64,000 bases of DNA from Tabrizicola sp. (GTDB lineage: Bacteria > Pseudomonadota > Alphaproteobacteria > Rhodobacterales > Rhodobacteraceae). Below the pieces are notes generated by a model that ran no database searches, had not been told where the DNA came from, and saw only the letters and a program-made list of their open reading frames with translations. The stretch lies in NCBI RefSeq assembly GCF_030373185.1, contig NZ_JAUCZH010000007.1:62001-126000 (forward strand), given 5' to 3'. The translations under genes and the position numbers were made by a program. Of this stretch, positions 52,946-62,120 are shown piece after piece. The stretch's first letter is position 1, and the number at the start of each line of letters is the position of its first letter.

Positions 52946-54424
52946 GTGCATACCGACACCGACTATCACCGCGATATCGAAGCCCCCGGCCGGGCTGAAC
53001 TGGTCAATCGCGTGCGTCAGAAGATCGACGCCATGGGGATCGACTATATCTATTACCAATACATCTCGATCACCGGACGGGTGATGGGCAAGGCCGCCCC
53101 GGCGCGCCACTGGGAGACGCAGGCCCGCAAGGGGGTGCAGACCTGGATGGGCGGCGTGGCCAACGTAACGCCGGATTTCAAGGGCAATCTGATCGGTTTC
53201 GATTCCAACGCGATGGAATGCATCGCGCTGCCGGACCCCGATACGTTTTGCCAATTGCCTTGGGACAAGCGGATCGCCCGTGTCTTTTGCACGCTGTATT
53301 ACAGCCTTGAAGACTACACCTCTCCCGGCCAGTATTACGAACATGATACGCGCGGAAACCTGAAGCGGTTCGACCAGCAGTTCCGGGCCGATCACAACGG
53401 CCTGCACCTGCGGGTTGGGCTGGAACCGGAAATGGTCTGGCTGACGCCCAAGGATGGCGAAGTGCGCCCCTATGACGGCATCACCGAGCCTTTCGCCTAT
53501 CACATCGGCCAGTTTGAAAACGCCCGCGAGGTCTGGAAACAGGTGTCAGACTATGCGCTGGCCATGGGTCTGGACATGATTCAGGGCGATTGCGAAGACG
53601 CCCCCGGCCAGATCGAGCTGAACTACCAGTTCGACGACGCCCTGCCCACCTGTGACCGGATGACGACCTATCGCCAGATCTGCGCCGAAGTGGCCCGCCA
53701 GCGGGGCCTGATCGCCTGTTTCATGGCCAAGCCCTTCATGGGCTATGCCGCCAACGGGTGCCATCACAACTGTTCTGTCTGGACCGGCGGATCGCGCGAG
53801 ATGCAGCAGCTGGTGCCCGGCGACTTGCCGGGGATGGAAGAGCTGTTCCACTATTCCAAAGGCGGCGTGAACGAATTTGAGAACAAGGACGGCGGCTGGT
53901 TGCCGACAGAACTGGGCCACCATATTCTGGGTGGCAGCCTGAAACACATTGACGCGCTGACCTGCCTTGGGGCCTCTACCGTCAACAGTTATCGGCGGTT
54001 CAACGATTATGGCCTCTGGGCACCGATCGGGGCCAACTGGGGATTGCAGAACCGCAGTTGCACCATCCGCATCTCTTCGCCCGACCGGTTCGAATTCCGG
54101 GCAGTAGACAGCATGGTCAACCCGCACCTGTTCTGCGGCGCGCTGCTGAAGGCGATGGATGACGGCATCAAGAATAAGATTGACCCCGGCCCCCCCGAAA
54201 CGCGCAATGTTACCACGGTTTGGCAAGCTGGCGAGCCGGTAAAGCTGATTCCCTTGAACCTGCATGATGCGCTGGAGGCCCTGAAGAGGGACGAGGTGGT
54301 CAAATCAGCGCTTCCCGGACGGCTTTATGAGGTGTTCGATGACTACAAGCGCGATGAATGGACCCGGTTCCTGCGCGAAGTCACCAACTGGGACGTCGAG
54401 CGCTATCTGCATTGCGTGCCGTAA
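52946..54424 (+). CDS. Glutamine synthetase-like ligase (second copy)
   Basis: 492 residues from GTG 52946 with AGGGAGA upstream. GS landmarks: LHLRVGLEPEMVWL, GDCEDAPGQIELNYQFDDAL, GYAANGCHHNCSVWTGG, STVNSYRRFNDYGLWAPIGA, NRSCTIRISSPDRFEFRAVD. It is clearly different from the upstream copy (55 residues longer, little shared sequence), so this is not a recent duplication. Two ligases may act on different substrates or as a hetero-oligomer. Likely gamma-glutamyl-amine synthetase; the amine is unknown. Confidence 0.9.
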   Translation: MHTDTDYHRDIEAPGRAELVNRVRQKIDAMGIDYIYYQYISITGRVMGKAAPARHWETQARKGVQTWMGGVANVTPDFKGNLIGFDSNAMECIALPDPDTFCQLPWDKRIARVFCTLYYSLEDYTSPGQYYEHDTRGNLKRFDQQFRADHNGLHLRVGLEPEMVWLTPKDGEVRPYDGITEPFAYHIGQFENAREVWKQVSDYALAMGLDMIQGDCEDAPGQIELNYQFDDALPTCDRMTTYRQICAEVARQRGLIACFMAKPFMGYAANGCHHNCSVWTGGSREMQQLVPGDLPGMEELFHYSKGGVNEFENKDGGWLPTELGHHILGGSLKHIDALTCLGASTVNSYRRFNDYGLWAPIGANWGLQNRSCTIRISSPDRFEFRAVDSMVNPHLFCGALLKAMDDGIKNKIDPGPPETRNVTTVWQAGEPVKLIPLNLHDALEALKRDEVVKSALPGRLYEVFDDYKRDEWTRFLREVTNWDVERYLHCVP

Positions 54425-54457
54425 CAGCCCGCACCGGGCGACAGAAAAGGAGACGAC

Positions 54458-55645
54458 GTGACGCGAACACCCCCCCCCTTCCCGTTCAAGTCGGGCCGGA
54501 TGGTCGATGTCTTGTCATCCGATGGCAGTTTCGTGTCCATGGATGACGCTCAGGCCGCACGTCTTGGGGGCGCGGATCTGGTGGGTCAGCCTTGGGCGCG
54601 GGTCTACACGCTTGAGGCGCGCGAACGTATCGCGGCGCAATTCTCCCTTCTGTCGCCGCTGCCGAGGGTTCTTCCGCTGACCCTGCGGGCGGCAGATGGC
54701 ACGCTGGTGCCCACCACGGCGGTGGCCGAGCTTTTTGACAATCCCGGGCGCGGGCTTTGCCTGCGCCTGTGCAAATGGCCTGCGGGCAGCGATCTGGATG
54801 ATGTGGCCACCCTGGCCGAAGCGAACGAGGTTCTGTCGGGCATCGTCGCGGCATCGGCCGATGCCGGGTGGTGCATGGAATGGGCCGATCCGGTGGATCT
54901 GTCCGCGCCCGAGCATGAGATCGTCCGTCAGGTGTTCGAGAACGGCCCGCGCTGGCGGTTCTGCAATGACGCCATGGCGCGACTTTATCGCACACCGCCG
55001 GGCGCGGATTTCAATGATCGTCCGGTAGCCGAAACCTTTCCCCGCACGCCGGAAAACGAGGATTTCATCCGCCGCCTGATCCGCGCGGATTTCGACATGA
55101 ACGGGTCGCCGTCGCGCGATCTGCGGTATGACGGGCTGTTCATCGACGTGGAAAACGATGTCCGTGGGCATATTCGCGGCAATCGGTTGTTCCGCATGTG
55201 GGGCACGGTCCGCGATGTATCAAAACACATCCGCCGCGAGACCGAACTGCGCGATGAGATTGCCTTTTTGCAGGTGGTGCTGGCCGCCCTTCCCGACCCG
55301 GTGCTGGTGCTGGACAGCGAAGGAAGCATGGTCTTTGCCAACATGGCCGCCGAGGCACTGTTCGAAACCCCTTCAGACCGGCTGAGCCTGCGACGCTTTG
55401 ACGATCTGATCGAAGTGGCAGGATCCTTGGCGGGGCTTTTTGCCGATGCGCGCGTGTCCGCCGTCTCCACCGCCCGAGAGCCTTTTGTCGCGCAAGTGCG
55501 GCTTCCCGGCGGCAGGGTGAAGGTCGAAGGAACGGCCCAGACCTTTGGGATGCGGGGCGATACCCTGCTGGCCGTTTGTCTGCGCCATGTGCCGCGCGCG
55601 GTGGAACGCGGTGCCCGCCTTTCTGCGATTGTGGGGGGCGGATGA
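54458..55645 (+). CDS. Multi-PAS-domain protein without output domain
   Basis: 395 residues from GTG 54458 (AAAAGGAGA upstream). PAS-like segments at about 15-110, 145-265 (MEWADPVDLSAPEHEIVRQV to MWGTVRDVSKHIRRE) and 270-345 (VLAALPDPVLVLDSEGSMVF, ANMAAEALFETP). No kinase, cyclase, HTH or membrane segment is seen. It overlaps the sigma-54 activator by four bases, so it is probably the signal-sensing partner of that protein. A run of nine Cs (codons 4-7) lies just after the start. Confidence 0.8.
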   Translation: MTRTPPPFPFKSGRMVDVLSSDGSFVSMDDAQAARLGGADLVGQPWARVYTLEARERIAAQFSLLSPLPRVLPLTLRAADGTLVPTTAVAELFDNPGRGLCLRLCKWPAGSDLDDVATLAEANEVLSGIVAASADAGWCMEWADPVDLSAPEHEIVRQVFENGPRWRFCNDAMARLYRTPPGADFNDRPVAETFPRTPENEDFIRRLIRADFDMNGSPSRDLRYDGLFIDVENDVRGHIRGNRLFRMWGTVRDVSKHIRRETELRDEIAFLQVVLAALPDPVLVLDSEGSMVFANMAAEALFETPSDRLSLRRFDDLIEVAGSLAGLFADARVSAVSTAREPFVAQVRLPGGRVKVEGTAQTFGMRGDTLLAVCLRHVPRAVERGARLSAIVGGG

Positions 55646-57027
55646 GCATGTCACGCCCCCCACAAGCCCTTGACGGCGCCTCGGCCGCCGAGCGTGACCG
55701 GGCGCGGCTTTTGCTGGCAGCGTTTGATGCGTCGCCCGATGGAATCGTGGTGCTGGATCCTGCCGCCCGCGTCGTGCAGATGAACCGCGAAGCTGCAGCG
55801 ATTGCGGGTCTGTCCGCCAAGGGCGTGATCGGCCGGCCGTTGCCCGAGGCGGCCCCCGACAGCCCGCTGAACTGGACGCCTGTTCTGGAGATGCTGGCCG
55901 AGGCGCGCACCGGCGAGGTTATCATCCGGTCCGAAACCATCGGATCAATCTTTGTCACCCTGCGCCGTGTGGCAGAGGTGCCCGGCGCGGTCGTCATCAC
56001 CCTGCGCGATCTTGCGGTGCTGGATCATGCCCGGCGCATGGCTTCGGGGCAGCGCGATCCGGCCAGCTTCACCTCTACGGTCGAACGGCGCTTGCGGCCC
56101 GACTTCTCGCGCCAGCGCCAGCTGTCCCCCTATCTTGACCGGATCATCGCGCGTGGCGAGCGGGCGCTTTTGCAAGGCGCGCGCGTCATCATCACCGGTG
56201 AAAGCGGCGTGGGCAAAACCGAAATCGCCCGCCATCTGCACAGTTTCGTGGCCAATGCGACGGATCCATTTGTGGCCGTCAACTGCGCGGCCATTCCCGA
56301 AAGCCTCTTTGAGACCGAATTTTTCGGCTATGAGAAGGGCGCCTTCACGGGGGCGTCGACCGATGGCAAGAAGGGCCTGATCGAAGCCGCCGAAGGGGGC
56401 ACGCTGTTCCTGGACGAGATCGGCGAAATCCCCTTGACCATGCAAGCCAAGCTTCTGAGCTTTCTGGAAGACGGTCTTTTTCTGCGGGTGGGTTCCACCA
56501 AGCCGCGCCGGGTGAACATGCGCTTTATCTCGGCCACCAACCGCGACCTGCTGCAAATGTCGGAAGACCGCAGCTTTCGCGAGGATCTGTATTACCGGCT
56601 GGCCGTTGTGAACATGCCGATCAAGCCGCTGCGCGAGATGCCGGAACTGCTGGAACATCTGATCGAGCGGTTCCTGACGGCTATCAATCAACGCCGGACA
56701 ACACCGCTGCAAATCTCCGACAGTCTGATGCAGCGGCTGAAGGCCTATCGCTATCCGGGCAATATTCGCGAGCTGGCCAACCTTCTGCAACAGATCAGCG
56801 TTCTGGGCGATCACGAACAGGATTTGCCGCGCCGGCTGCAAAATCCGGTGCAGGTCGCAGATCCGGGCGCGGGCGGGGCGGGTACTCTGCGCGAGCGCAT
56901 TGCCGCCGTCGAGTCAAACATCATCGCTGCCGCAATCAAGGAGCATGGCAGCAAACGCAAGGCCGCGACGGCCCTCGGCGTCGATATCGGAACGATCGTA
57001 AGAAAGACCAAACGAAAAGAGCCCTGA
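55642..57027 (+). CDS. Sigma-54-dependent activator with PAS input domain
   Basis: 461 residues. N-terminal PAS domain (about 22-125, DASPDGIVVLDPAARVVQMN), AAA+ domain with Walker A GESGVGKT (186-193), intact GAFTGA (233-238), Walker B TLFLDEIGE, REDLYYRL, and a C-terminal Fis-like HTH (EHGSKRKAATALGVDIGTIV). There is no receiver domain, so control is through PAS-bound ligand or the overlapping PAS protein. It is the obvious activator for the -24/-12 promoter at 48900, in a positive feedback arrangement, since it lies within the operon. Confidence 0.95.
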   Translation: MSMSRPPQALDGASAAERDRARLLLAAFDASPDGIVVLDPAARVVQMNREAAAIAGLSAKGVIGRPLPEAAPDSPLNWTPVLEMLAEARTGEVIIRSETIGSIFVTLRRVAEVPGAVVITLRDLAVLDHARRMASGQRDPASFTSTVERRLRPDFSRQRQLSPYLDRIIARGERALLQGARVIITGESGVGKTEIARHLHSFVANATDPFVAVNCAAIPESLFETEFFGYEKGAFTGASTDGKKGLIEAAEGGTLFLDEIGEIPLTMQAKLLSFLEDGLFLRVGSTKPRRVNMRFISATNRDLLQMSEDRSFREDLYYRLAVVNMPIKPLREMPELLEHLIERFLTAINQRRTTPLQISDSLMQRLKAYRYPGNIRELANLLQQISVLGDHEQDLPRRLQNPVQVADPGAGGAGTLRERIAAVESNIIAAAIKEHGSKRKAATALGVDIGTIVRKTKRKEP

Positions 57028-57061
57028 ATGGGCCGGGCCTCAACCAACAAAGGAGAACACC

Positions 57062-58099
57062 ATGAAAAGAACATTGACCGCCACCCTTGCCCTGTCCTTG
57101 GCCGCAGGCCCCGTCTGGGCCGAAGGCACCGTGAACGTGCTGACCTGGGAGGGGTATACCGACGCATCCTTCATCGCCAAATTCGAAGAAGACAGCGGCT
57201 GCAAGGTCAGCGCCACCTATGTGGGCTCGAACGACGATTTTGCACCCAAGTTGATGTCTGGCGGCGGCGTCTATGACCTTATCACCCCATCCATCGACAC
57301 CACCGCGCTGATGATCGATCTGGGCGTGGTCGAGCCGCTGGACACGGCCGCCCTTGCCGGCTGGAATGACATCTATCCCAAGTTCCTTGCGCTGGAGGGC
57401 ATCCAGCGGGACGGGGCCTATTACGGGATGCCCTACAGTTGGGGCGCGATTGCCTTCATGTATCGCAAGGATGCCTTCACCACCCCGCCCACCTCGATCG
57501 CGGATCTGTGGAACCCCGAGCTGGCTGGCAAGATCTCGCTTTGGGATGACAAAAGCGCGATCTATGTCGCCGCGCGCAAGAATGGCGATATGGATATCTA
57601 CAACCTGACCGACGCGCAGATCGAAAACGCCAAGGCAGCACTTGTGGAACAAAAGCCGCTGGTTCGGAAATACTGGGCCACTGCCGGAGAGCTGGTTGAT
57701 CTGTACAAGGCGGGAGAGGTTGTCATCTCGAACACCTGGGCGGGCTATCAGTCCAGTCTGCTGGCGGCCGAGGGCATCGAGGTGGTGGAGTTCATCCCGA
57801 CCGAAGGCGCCGAGGGCTGGATGGACGCATGGATGGTGGTGAAGGAAACGCCAAACAAGGAATGCGCCTATAAGTTCCTGAACATGCAATTGTCCGAACA
57901 GGGGCAATGCGGCGTGGCCAATGTGAACGGCTATTCGGCGGTCAATGCGGCGGCGGCCAAGGCCTGCATGTCGCCCGAACAGTTTGCCGCCCTGCATCAG
58001 GATGATCCCGACTATCTGGACAGCCTGTTCATCTGGACCCCGCTTGGCGAACGGTTCGAAGCCTATACCAACGCCTGGAACGCCGTGAAGGCGCAATAG
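57062..58099 (+). CDS. Polyamine-type ABC transporter substrate-binding protein
   Basis: 345 residues. Signal peptide MKRTLTATLALSLAAGPVWA. PotD/PotF-like: VNVLTWEGYTDASFIAKFEE, DDFAPKLMSGGGVYDLITPS, YGMPYSWGAIAFMYRKDAF and NTWAGYQSSLLA. The family binds cationic polyamines and other amines. 34 bases after the activator gene and upstream of its ATPase and permeases. Consistent with import of an amine substrate for the cluster. Confidence 0.93.
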   Translation: MKRTLTATLALSLAAGPVWAEGTVNVLTWEGYTDASFIAKFEEDSGCKVSATYVGSNDDFAPKLMSGGGVYDLITPSIDTTALMIDLGVVEPLDTAALAGWNDIYPKFLALEGIQRDGAYYGMPYSWGAIAFMYRKDAFTTPPTSIADLWNPELAGKISLWDDKSAIYVAARKNGDMDIYNLTDAQIENAKAALVEQKPLVRKYWATAGELVDLYKAGEVVISNTWAGYQSSLLAAEGIEVVEFIPTEGAEGWMDAWMVVKETPNKECAYKFLNMQLSEQGQCGVANVNGYSAVNAAAAKACMSPEQFAALHQDDPDYLDSLFIWTPLGERFEAYTNAWNAVKAQ

Positions 58100-58177
58100 G
58101 CCGGCAAGACCGGGCGGCGGCGGCCCGAATGTGGCACGCCGCCGCCATCACGACCGACAATTGGGGAACAGGCCGAC

Positions 58178-59275
58178 ATGGCAGCGATCATTGAGCTTCG
58201 GGGGCTCTCGAAGCATTATTCGAAAACCATCATCGGCGTCGACGATGTCTCGCTGTCTGTCGAAGATGGCGAGTTTGTCACCCTGCTGGGGCCTTCGGGT
58301 TGTGGCAAATCCACGTTGCTGCGGATGATCGGCGGCTTTGAAGAACCGACGCAAGGCACGATCCATCTGGCAGGTCGCGACGTGACATGGGAGCCGCCCT
58401 ACCGCCGCGAGGTGAATATGGTGTTTCAGGACTACGCCCTGTTTCCGCACATGACCGTGGGCCAGAACATCGCCTATGGCCTGAAGATGGCCGGTGCCGA
58501 CCGTAAATCCGCGCGCGCCAAGGCCCTTGAGGCGCTGGAGCTTGTGGGGCTGCCCGACAAGGTTGACCAGCGGCCGGACCAGCTTTCTGGGGGGCAGCGC
58601 CAGCGCATCGCGCTTGCCCGGGCGATCGTGCGCAGACCCAAAGTGTTGCTTTTGGACGAGCCGCTGTCAGCGCTGGATGCGCGGATGCGCGACCAGATGC
58701 GGATCGAGCTGAAACATCTGCACGAAAAGGTTGGCATCACTTTCATTATGGTCACCCATGATCAGGAAGAGGCGCTGACCATGTCAGACCGCATCGTAGT
58801 GATGGAGAACGGCCGCGTCGCGCAGGATGGGCAGCCGCAAGATATCTATGATCGCCCGATCTCTCCCTATGTTGCCAACTTTATCGGCACGACGAATTTC
58901 CTGCCTGCCACGGTGACCGATGTGCAGGCGGACCGCGCCACCTTTAACTGCGCCGGGGCGCGGCTGGAGGTGCTGACAGACACACCGCCGCAATCGGGCG
59001 CACGGGTGACGCTGGGCTTTCGCCCGGAAAAGACCCGCCTGCTGGCCGAGGGCGAGACCGCGCCCAACATGCTTGAGGGCAAGATTTCCGAAGTCATTTA
59101 TTATGGTCTTGGCTTGCGCACGGCAATCACGCTGCCCGATGGCGGCAGCCTGTTCATCGACACTTTGCTGACCGATACCCTGCGGCGCAGCGCCATTCCC
59201 AAGACCGGAGCCCCTGCCCGCGCCGCGGTAGAGCCGTGCAACATCTTTGTCTTTGCCGGCGAGGTGCAGGCATGA
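58178..59275 (+). CDS. Polyamine-type ABC transporter ATPase
   Basis: 365 residues. Walker A GPSGCGKST, Q-loop VFQDYALFPHMTV, signature LSGGQRQRIALARAI, Walker B VLLLDEPLSALDA, H-loop VTHDQEEAL: all canonical. C-terminal TOBE domain (about 280-365, VTLGFRPEKTRLLAEG). PotA-like. A 78-base gap precedes it, the largest in the cluster, and its stop overlaps the next gene by four bases. Confidence 0.95.
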   Translation: MAAIIELRGLSKHYSKTIIGVDDVSLSVEDGEFVTLLGPSGCGKSTLLRMIGGFEEPTQGTIHLAGRDVTWEPPYRREVNMVFQDYALFPHMTVGQNIAYGLKMAGADRKSARAKALEALELVGLPDKVDQRPDQLSGGQRQRIALARAIVRRPKVLLLDEPLSALDARMRDQMRIELKHLHEKVGITFIMVTHDQEEALTMSDRIVVMENGRVAQDGQPQDIYDRPISPYVANFIGTTNFLPATVTDVQADRATFNCAGARLEVLTDTPPQSGARVTLGFRPEKTRLLAEGETAPNMLEGKISEVIYYGLGLRTAITLPDGGSLFIDTLLTDTLRRSAIPKTGAPARAAVEPCNIFVFAGEVQA

Positions 59276-60138
59276 CCTTGCTGCGCCGTCACCTTGCAGG
59301 TGTGCTGGTTCTGGGCATTCCCCTGGCTTGGATCGTGATCTTCATGCTGGTGCCCTATGCGATCATCGGCACCTACAGCTTCTGGACCAAGACCTACCCG
59401 ACCTTCCAGCCAGACTTCCAGTTCGGCAATTACGCTACCCTGTTCACCGATCCGCAATATCTGCAGGTTCTTCTGCGCACGCTGAAGATCAGCGCGCTGG
59501 TGTCGGTGGCATCGCTGGCGCTGGCCTATCCCTTTGCTTATTGGCTGGTGTTCCGCTGCCGCTCGGCCGGGGTGCGGACATGGCTTTATATGGCCGTCAT
59601 CGCGCCCTTGTGGGTCAGCTATCTGCTGCGCGCCTATATCTGGAAGACCATCCTTGGCACCGAAGGCATCCTGAATTCGTTCCTGATGTGGGCCGGGTTC
59701 ACCGACGCGCCGTCTGACATCTTTCTGTATAACCAATTCGCGATGATCCTGACGCTGACCTATATCTTCATCCCGTTCATGGTGATGCCGATCTATACCG
59801 CGCTGGAGCGTATTCCGCCGAACCTTGCCGAAGCCTCGGCCGATCTAGGCCAGACCCCGTGGCAAACCTTTCGCAAGGTCACACTTCCCCTGTCCACACC
59901 CGGCATCGCGGCCGGGTTCACCCTGACGTTCTGCCTGTCGTTCGGCGATTTCATCGCCCCGTTTCTGGTGGGCGGGCCGGACGGCAACCTGATTGCCGGC
60001 GTGATCCAGACGCAGTTCGGCTCGGCACTGAACTGGCCGCTGGGGTCTGCCCTGTCCATCGTGATGCTGGTGATCGTGCTGTCGATCGTCTCGCTTTCAG
60101 ACCGGCTGGAACGGTCGTCCCGGATAGGAGCACATTAG
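59272..60138 (+). CDS. Polyamine-type ABC transporter permease (PotB-like)
   Basis: 288 residues from the ATG at 59272, which overlaps the ATPase stop. Six membrane helices; first LVLGIPLAWIVIFMLVPYAI. EAA loop ERIPPNLAEASADLGQTPWQ followed by TFRKVTLPLSTPGIAAG. Followed after one base by its partner permease. Confidence 0.94.
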   Translation: MTLLRRHLAGVLVLGIPLAWIVIFMLVPYAIIGTYSFWTKTYPTFQPDFQFGNYATLFTDPQYLQVLLRTLKISALVSVASLALAYPFAYWLVFRCRSAGVRTWLYMAVIAPLWVSYLLRAYIWKTILGTEGILNSFLMWAGFTDAPSDIFLYNQFAMILTLTYIFIPFMVMPIYTALERIPPNLAEASADLGQTPWQTFRKVTLPLSTPGIAAGFTLTFCLSFGDFIAPFLVGGPDGNLIAGVIQTQFGSALNWPLGSALSIVMLVIVLSIVSLSDRLERSSRIGAH

Positions 60139-60139
60139 G

Positions 60140-60949
60140 ATGGCCCGCCGATCCTCTCGCAGTCTGATCTCGCGCTATGGAGCCGATACGGCCTTCATGA
60201 CCTTTGTGGCGCTGTTGATGGCATTTCTCTATGTCCCAATCTGGGTGCTGATCACCTTCAGCTTTTCGTCCTCGCGTTCACTGACCTGGCCCATTCCGGG
60301 TTTCACGCTGGACTGGTATCGCAAGCTGTTCGCCAACGCCGATCTGCAGACAGCGGTCTGGAACAGCTTTTACGTTGCCACCTTTGCCACCCTGCTGGCG
60401 CTGATGGTGGGCGTGGCGGCCGCCATGGCCCTGCACCGCTATGACTTTCCCGGCAAGACGCTGTTTCGCCGCCTGATCCTGTTGCCGATCACGCTGCCCG
60501 GCATTGTGACCGGCATTTCCATGCTGAACATGTTCAGCCTGTTCGGCTTTCCCCTGTCGCTGGAAACCGTGATCTTTGGTCACGCGACGGCGCTTTTGGG
60601 GGTGGTGGTGACGCAGGTCTACGCCCGCCTGCAACGCCTGCCGCGATCGCTGGCCGAAGCGTCCGGAGACCTTGGCGCCACGCCGCTGCGGACGTTTCTG
60701 TATGTCACGCTGCCCAACCTGCGCTCGGCCATCATCGGGGCCGGGTTGCTGTCTTTCGTGCTGTCCTTCGACGAGATCCCCGTTACCTTCTTCCTGACCG
60801 GCCGCGACAATACCCTGCCGATGTATATCTACTCGACCATGCGCCGGGGCGTGACGCCAGAGATCAACGCGGTTGGCACGCTGATCGTGCTGGCATCGCT
60901 GGTGCTGATCGTGATCTCAGTTGTGGTGACACGCGACAAACGGAGTTAG
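60140..60949 (+). CDS. Polyamine-type ABC transporter permease (PotC-like)
   Basis: 269 residues. Six membrane helices; first FMTFVALLMAFLYVPIWVL. EAA loop QRLPRSLAEASGDLGATPLR followed by TFLYVTLPNLRSAIIGAG. PotC-type FDEIPVTFFLTGRDNTLPMY near the C-terminus. Eight bases before the amidotransferase-like gene. Confidence 0.94.
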   Translation: MARRSSRSLISRYGADTAFMTFVALLMAFLYVPIWVLITFSFSSSRSLTWPIPGFTLDWYRKLFANADLQTAVWNSFYVATFATLLALMVGVAAAMALHRYDFPGKTLFRRLILLPITLPGIVTGISMLNMFSLFGFPLSLETVIFGHATALLGVVVTQVYARLQRLPRSLAEASGDLGATPLRTFLYVTLPNLRSAIIGAGLLSFVLSFDEIPVTFFLTGRDNTLPMYIYSTMRRGVTPEINAVGTLIVLASLVLIVISVVVTRDKRS

Positions 60950-60957
60950 GGTCCCCT

Positions 60958-61710
60958 ATGCATTTGTGCATCTATGAGGCGGACCGCCCGACGCCTGAAG
61001 ATCAGGCGCGGTTTGGCAGCTATGCCGACATGTTCGAACGCTGGCTGGCACCTGCCTTGCCGCAGGCCCGGTTTTCGCGGGTCTTAGTCGCCGGGGGCGA
61101 AGCGCCGCCCGACCCCGGCGCTGTGGATGCGGTGCTGATCACCGGTTCGCGGGCTGGCGTGCATGACGGCGACCCCTGGATCGCCGATCTGAAGGCCCAT
61201 GTCGTCGCCCTCCGCGCCGCGGGCGTTCCGATGGGGGGAATCTGCTTTGGCCATCAACTGCTGGCCGAGGCCTTTGGCGGTCGTGTAAACCGCGCACCGG
61301 CAGGCTGGACCATCGGCCGACATCTGCATGCCGTTCAACCCGCCGGTCAGGCGCTCTTTGGTGCCACGCCCTTGGCTGCGCTGTCTTTCCATCAGGATCA
61401 GGTGATCGACGCCCCCCCGAGTGCAACAGGCATTCTGTCCTCACCTGCCTCGCCAAATGGCGGCCTTCGCTATGATTTTCCGGCGCTGTCGGTTCAAGTC
61501 CACCCCGAGCTTGACTCCGCTTATGTACGCGGCCTGCTGACCGGCACCGCAGTCACGGTCTTCCCGAAGCCCTTGGTCAAGACGTCGCTGGCCACCTTGG
61601 GCCTGCCGCTTGATGCTGCGGCGCTGGCCAAGGGTTTTGCCCGATTCTATCTGGCAAGCATGGAAAGCGCCTCTGAGAACCTTAAGGACATCGGCAAGCC
61701 AAACGGCTGA
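60958..61710 (+). CDS. Class I glutamine amidotransferase-like hydrolase
   Basis: 250 residues, single GATase1 domain, GuaA-N-like. Nucleophile Cys96 in GGICFGHQLLAEAFGG, His182 and Glu184 in SVQVHPELD: a complete triad. No synthase domain is attached. In the Puu (PuuD) and aniline (AtdA2) pathways similar proteins pair with GS-like ligases and hydrolyse or transfer gamma-glutamyl groups. Last gene of the cluster; I infer gamma-glutamyl hydrolysis to release product and glutamate. Confidence 0.9.
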   Translation: MHLCIYEADRPTPEDQARFGSYADMFERWLAPALPQARFSRVLVAGGEAPPDPGAVDAVLITGSRAGVHDGDPWIADLKAHVVALRAAGVPMGGICFGHQLLAEAFGGRVNRAPAGWTIGRHLHAVQPAGQALFGATPLAALSFHQDQVIDAPPSATGILSSPASPNGGLRYDFPALSVQVHPELDSAYVRGLLTGTAVTVFPKPLVKTSLATLGLPLDAAALAKGFARFYLASMESASENLKDIGKPNG

Positions 61711-62120
61711 GTTCCTGAGAAAGTCGCGGAAGCAACGGATCGCGCAGAACCGCAGGATGCTATCGGATTGAACGCTGCGCGCCCCTTGAGTCGGTGATCC
61801 TCGCAGCGGGGTTAGCCGTGAAAGCAGAGCTTTCGATACCACCGGAACCGGCGATGGCCTCTCTGCCGCTTTAGGCAGCAAGAAGACATATGGCGGTTCC
61901 AACCAGCTTCACCCCAGTGGCGGGAAGTGGCCACTTTTGCCAATGCTGCTCTGCAGAGTTTGAAAGGATTGACCGGCAGCTTTGGGCCGAAATTGTTGGC
62001 TTGCATTGGCGGCGTATCGCACGCCTACGACCGACGAGGCCGACGGTTACCACTGGCGGAAGTCCGTCTCCTTCGGTGGCAGGCGCACGGAGAGTAGCGT
62101 CACCGCAAAGGCGAGATCCG
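61711..62120. other. Intergenic region between P450 cluster and sulfotransferase
   Basis: 410 bases with several short frames on both strands but none with family resemblance or a good ribosome site. I see no terminator hairpin after the cluster and no insertion-sequence ends. It may be a boundary of the acquired segment. Confidence 0.4.

Noticed and set aside
51833-53503. Minus-strand open frame of 556 residues
   Set aside because: Antisense to the two GS-like genes, no ribosome site or motifs; both + strand genes have complete family motifs.
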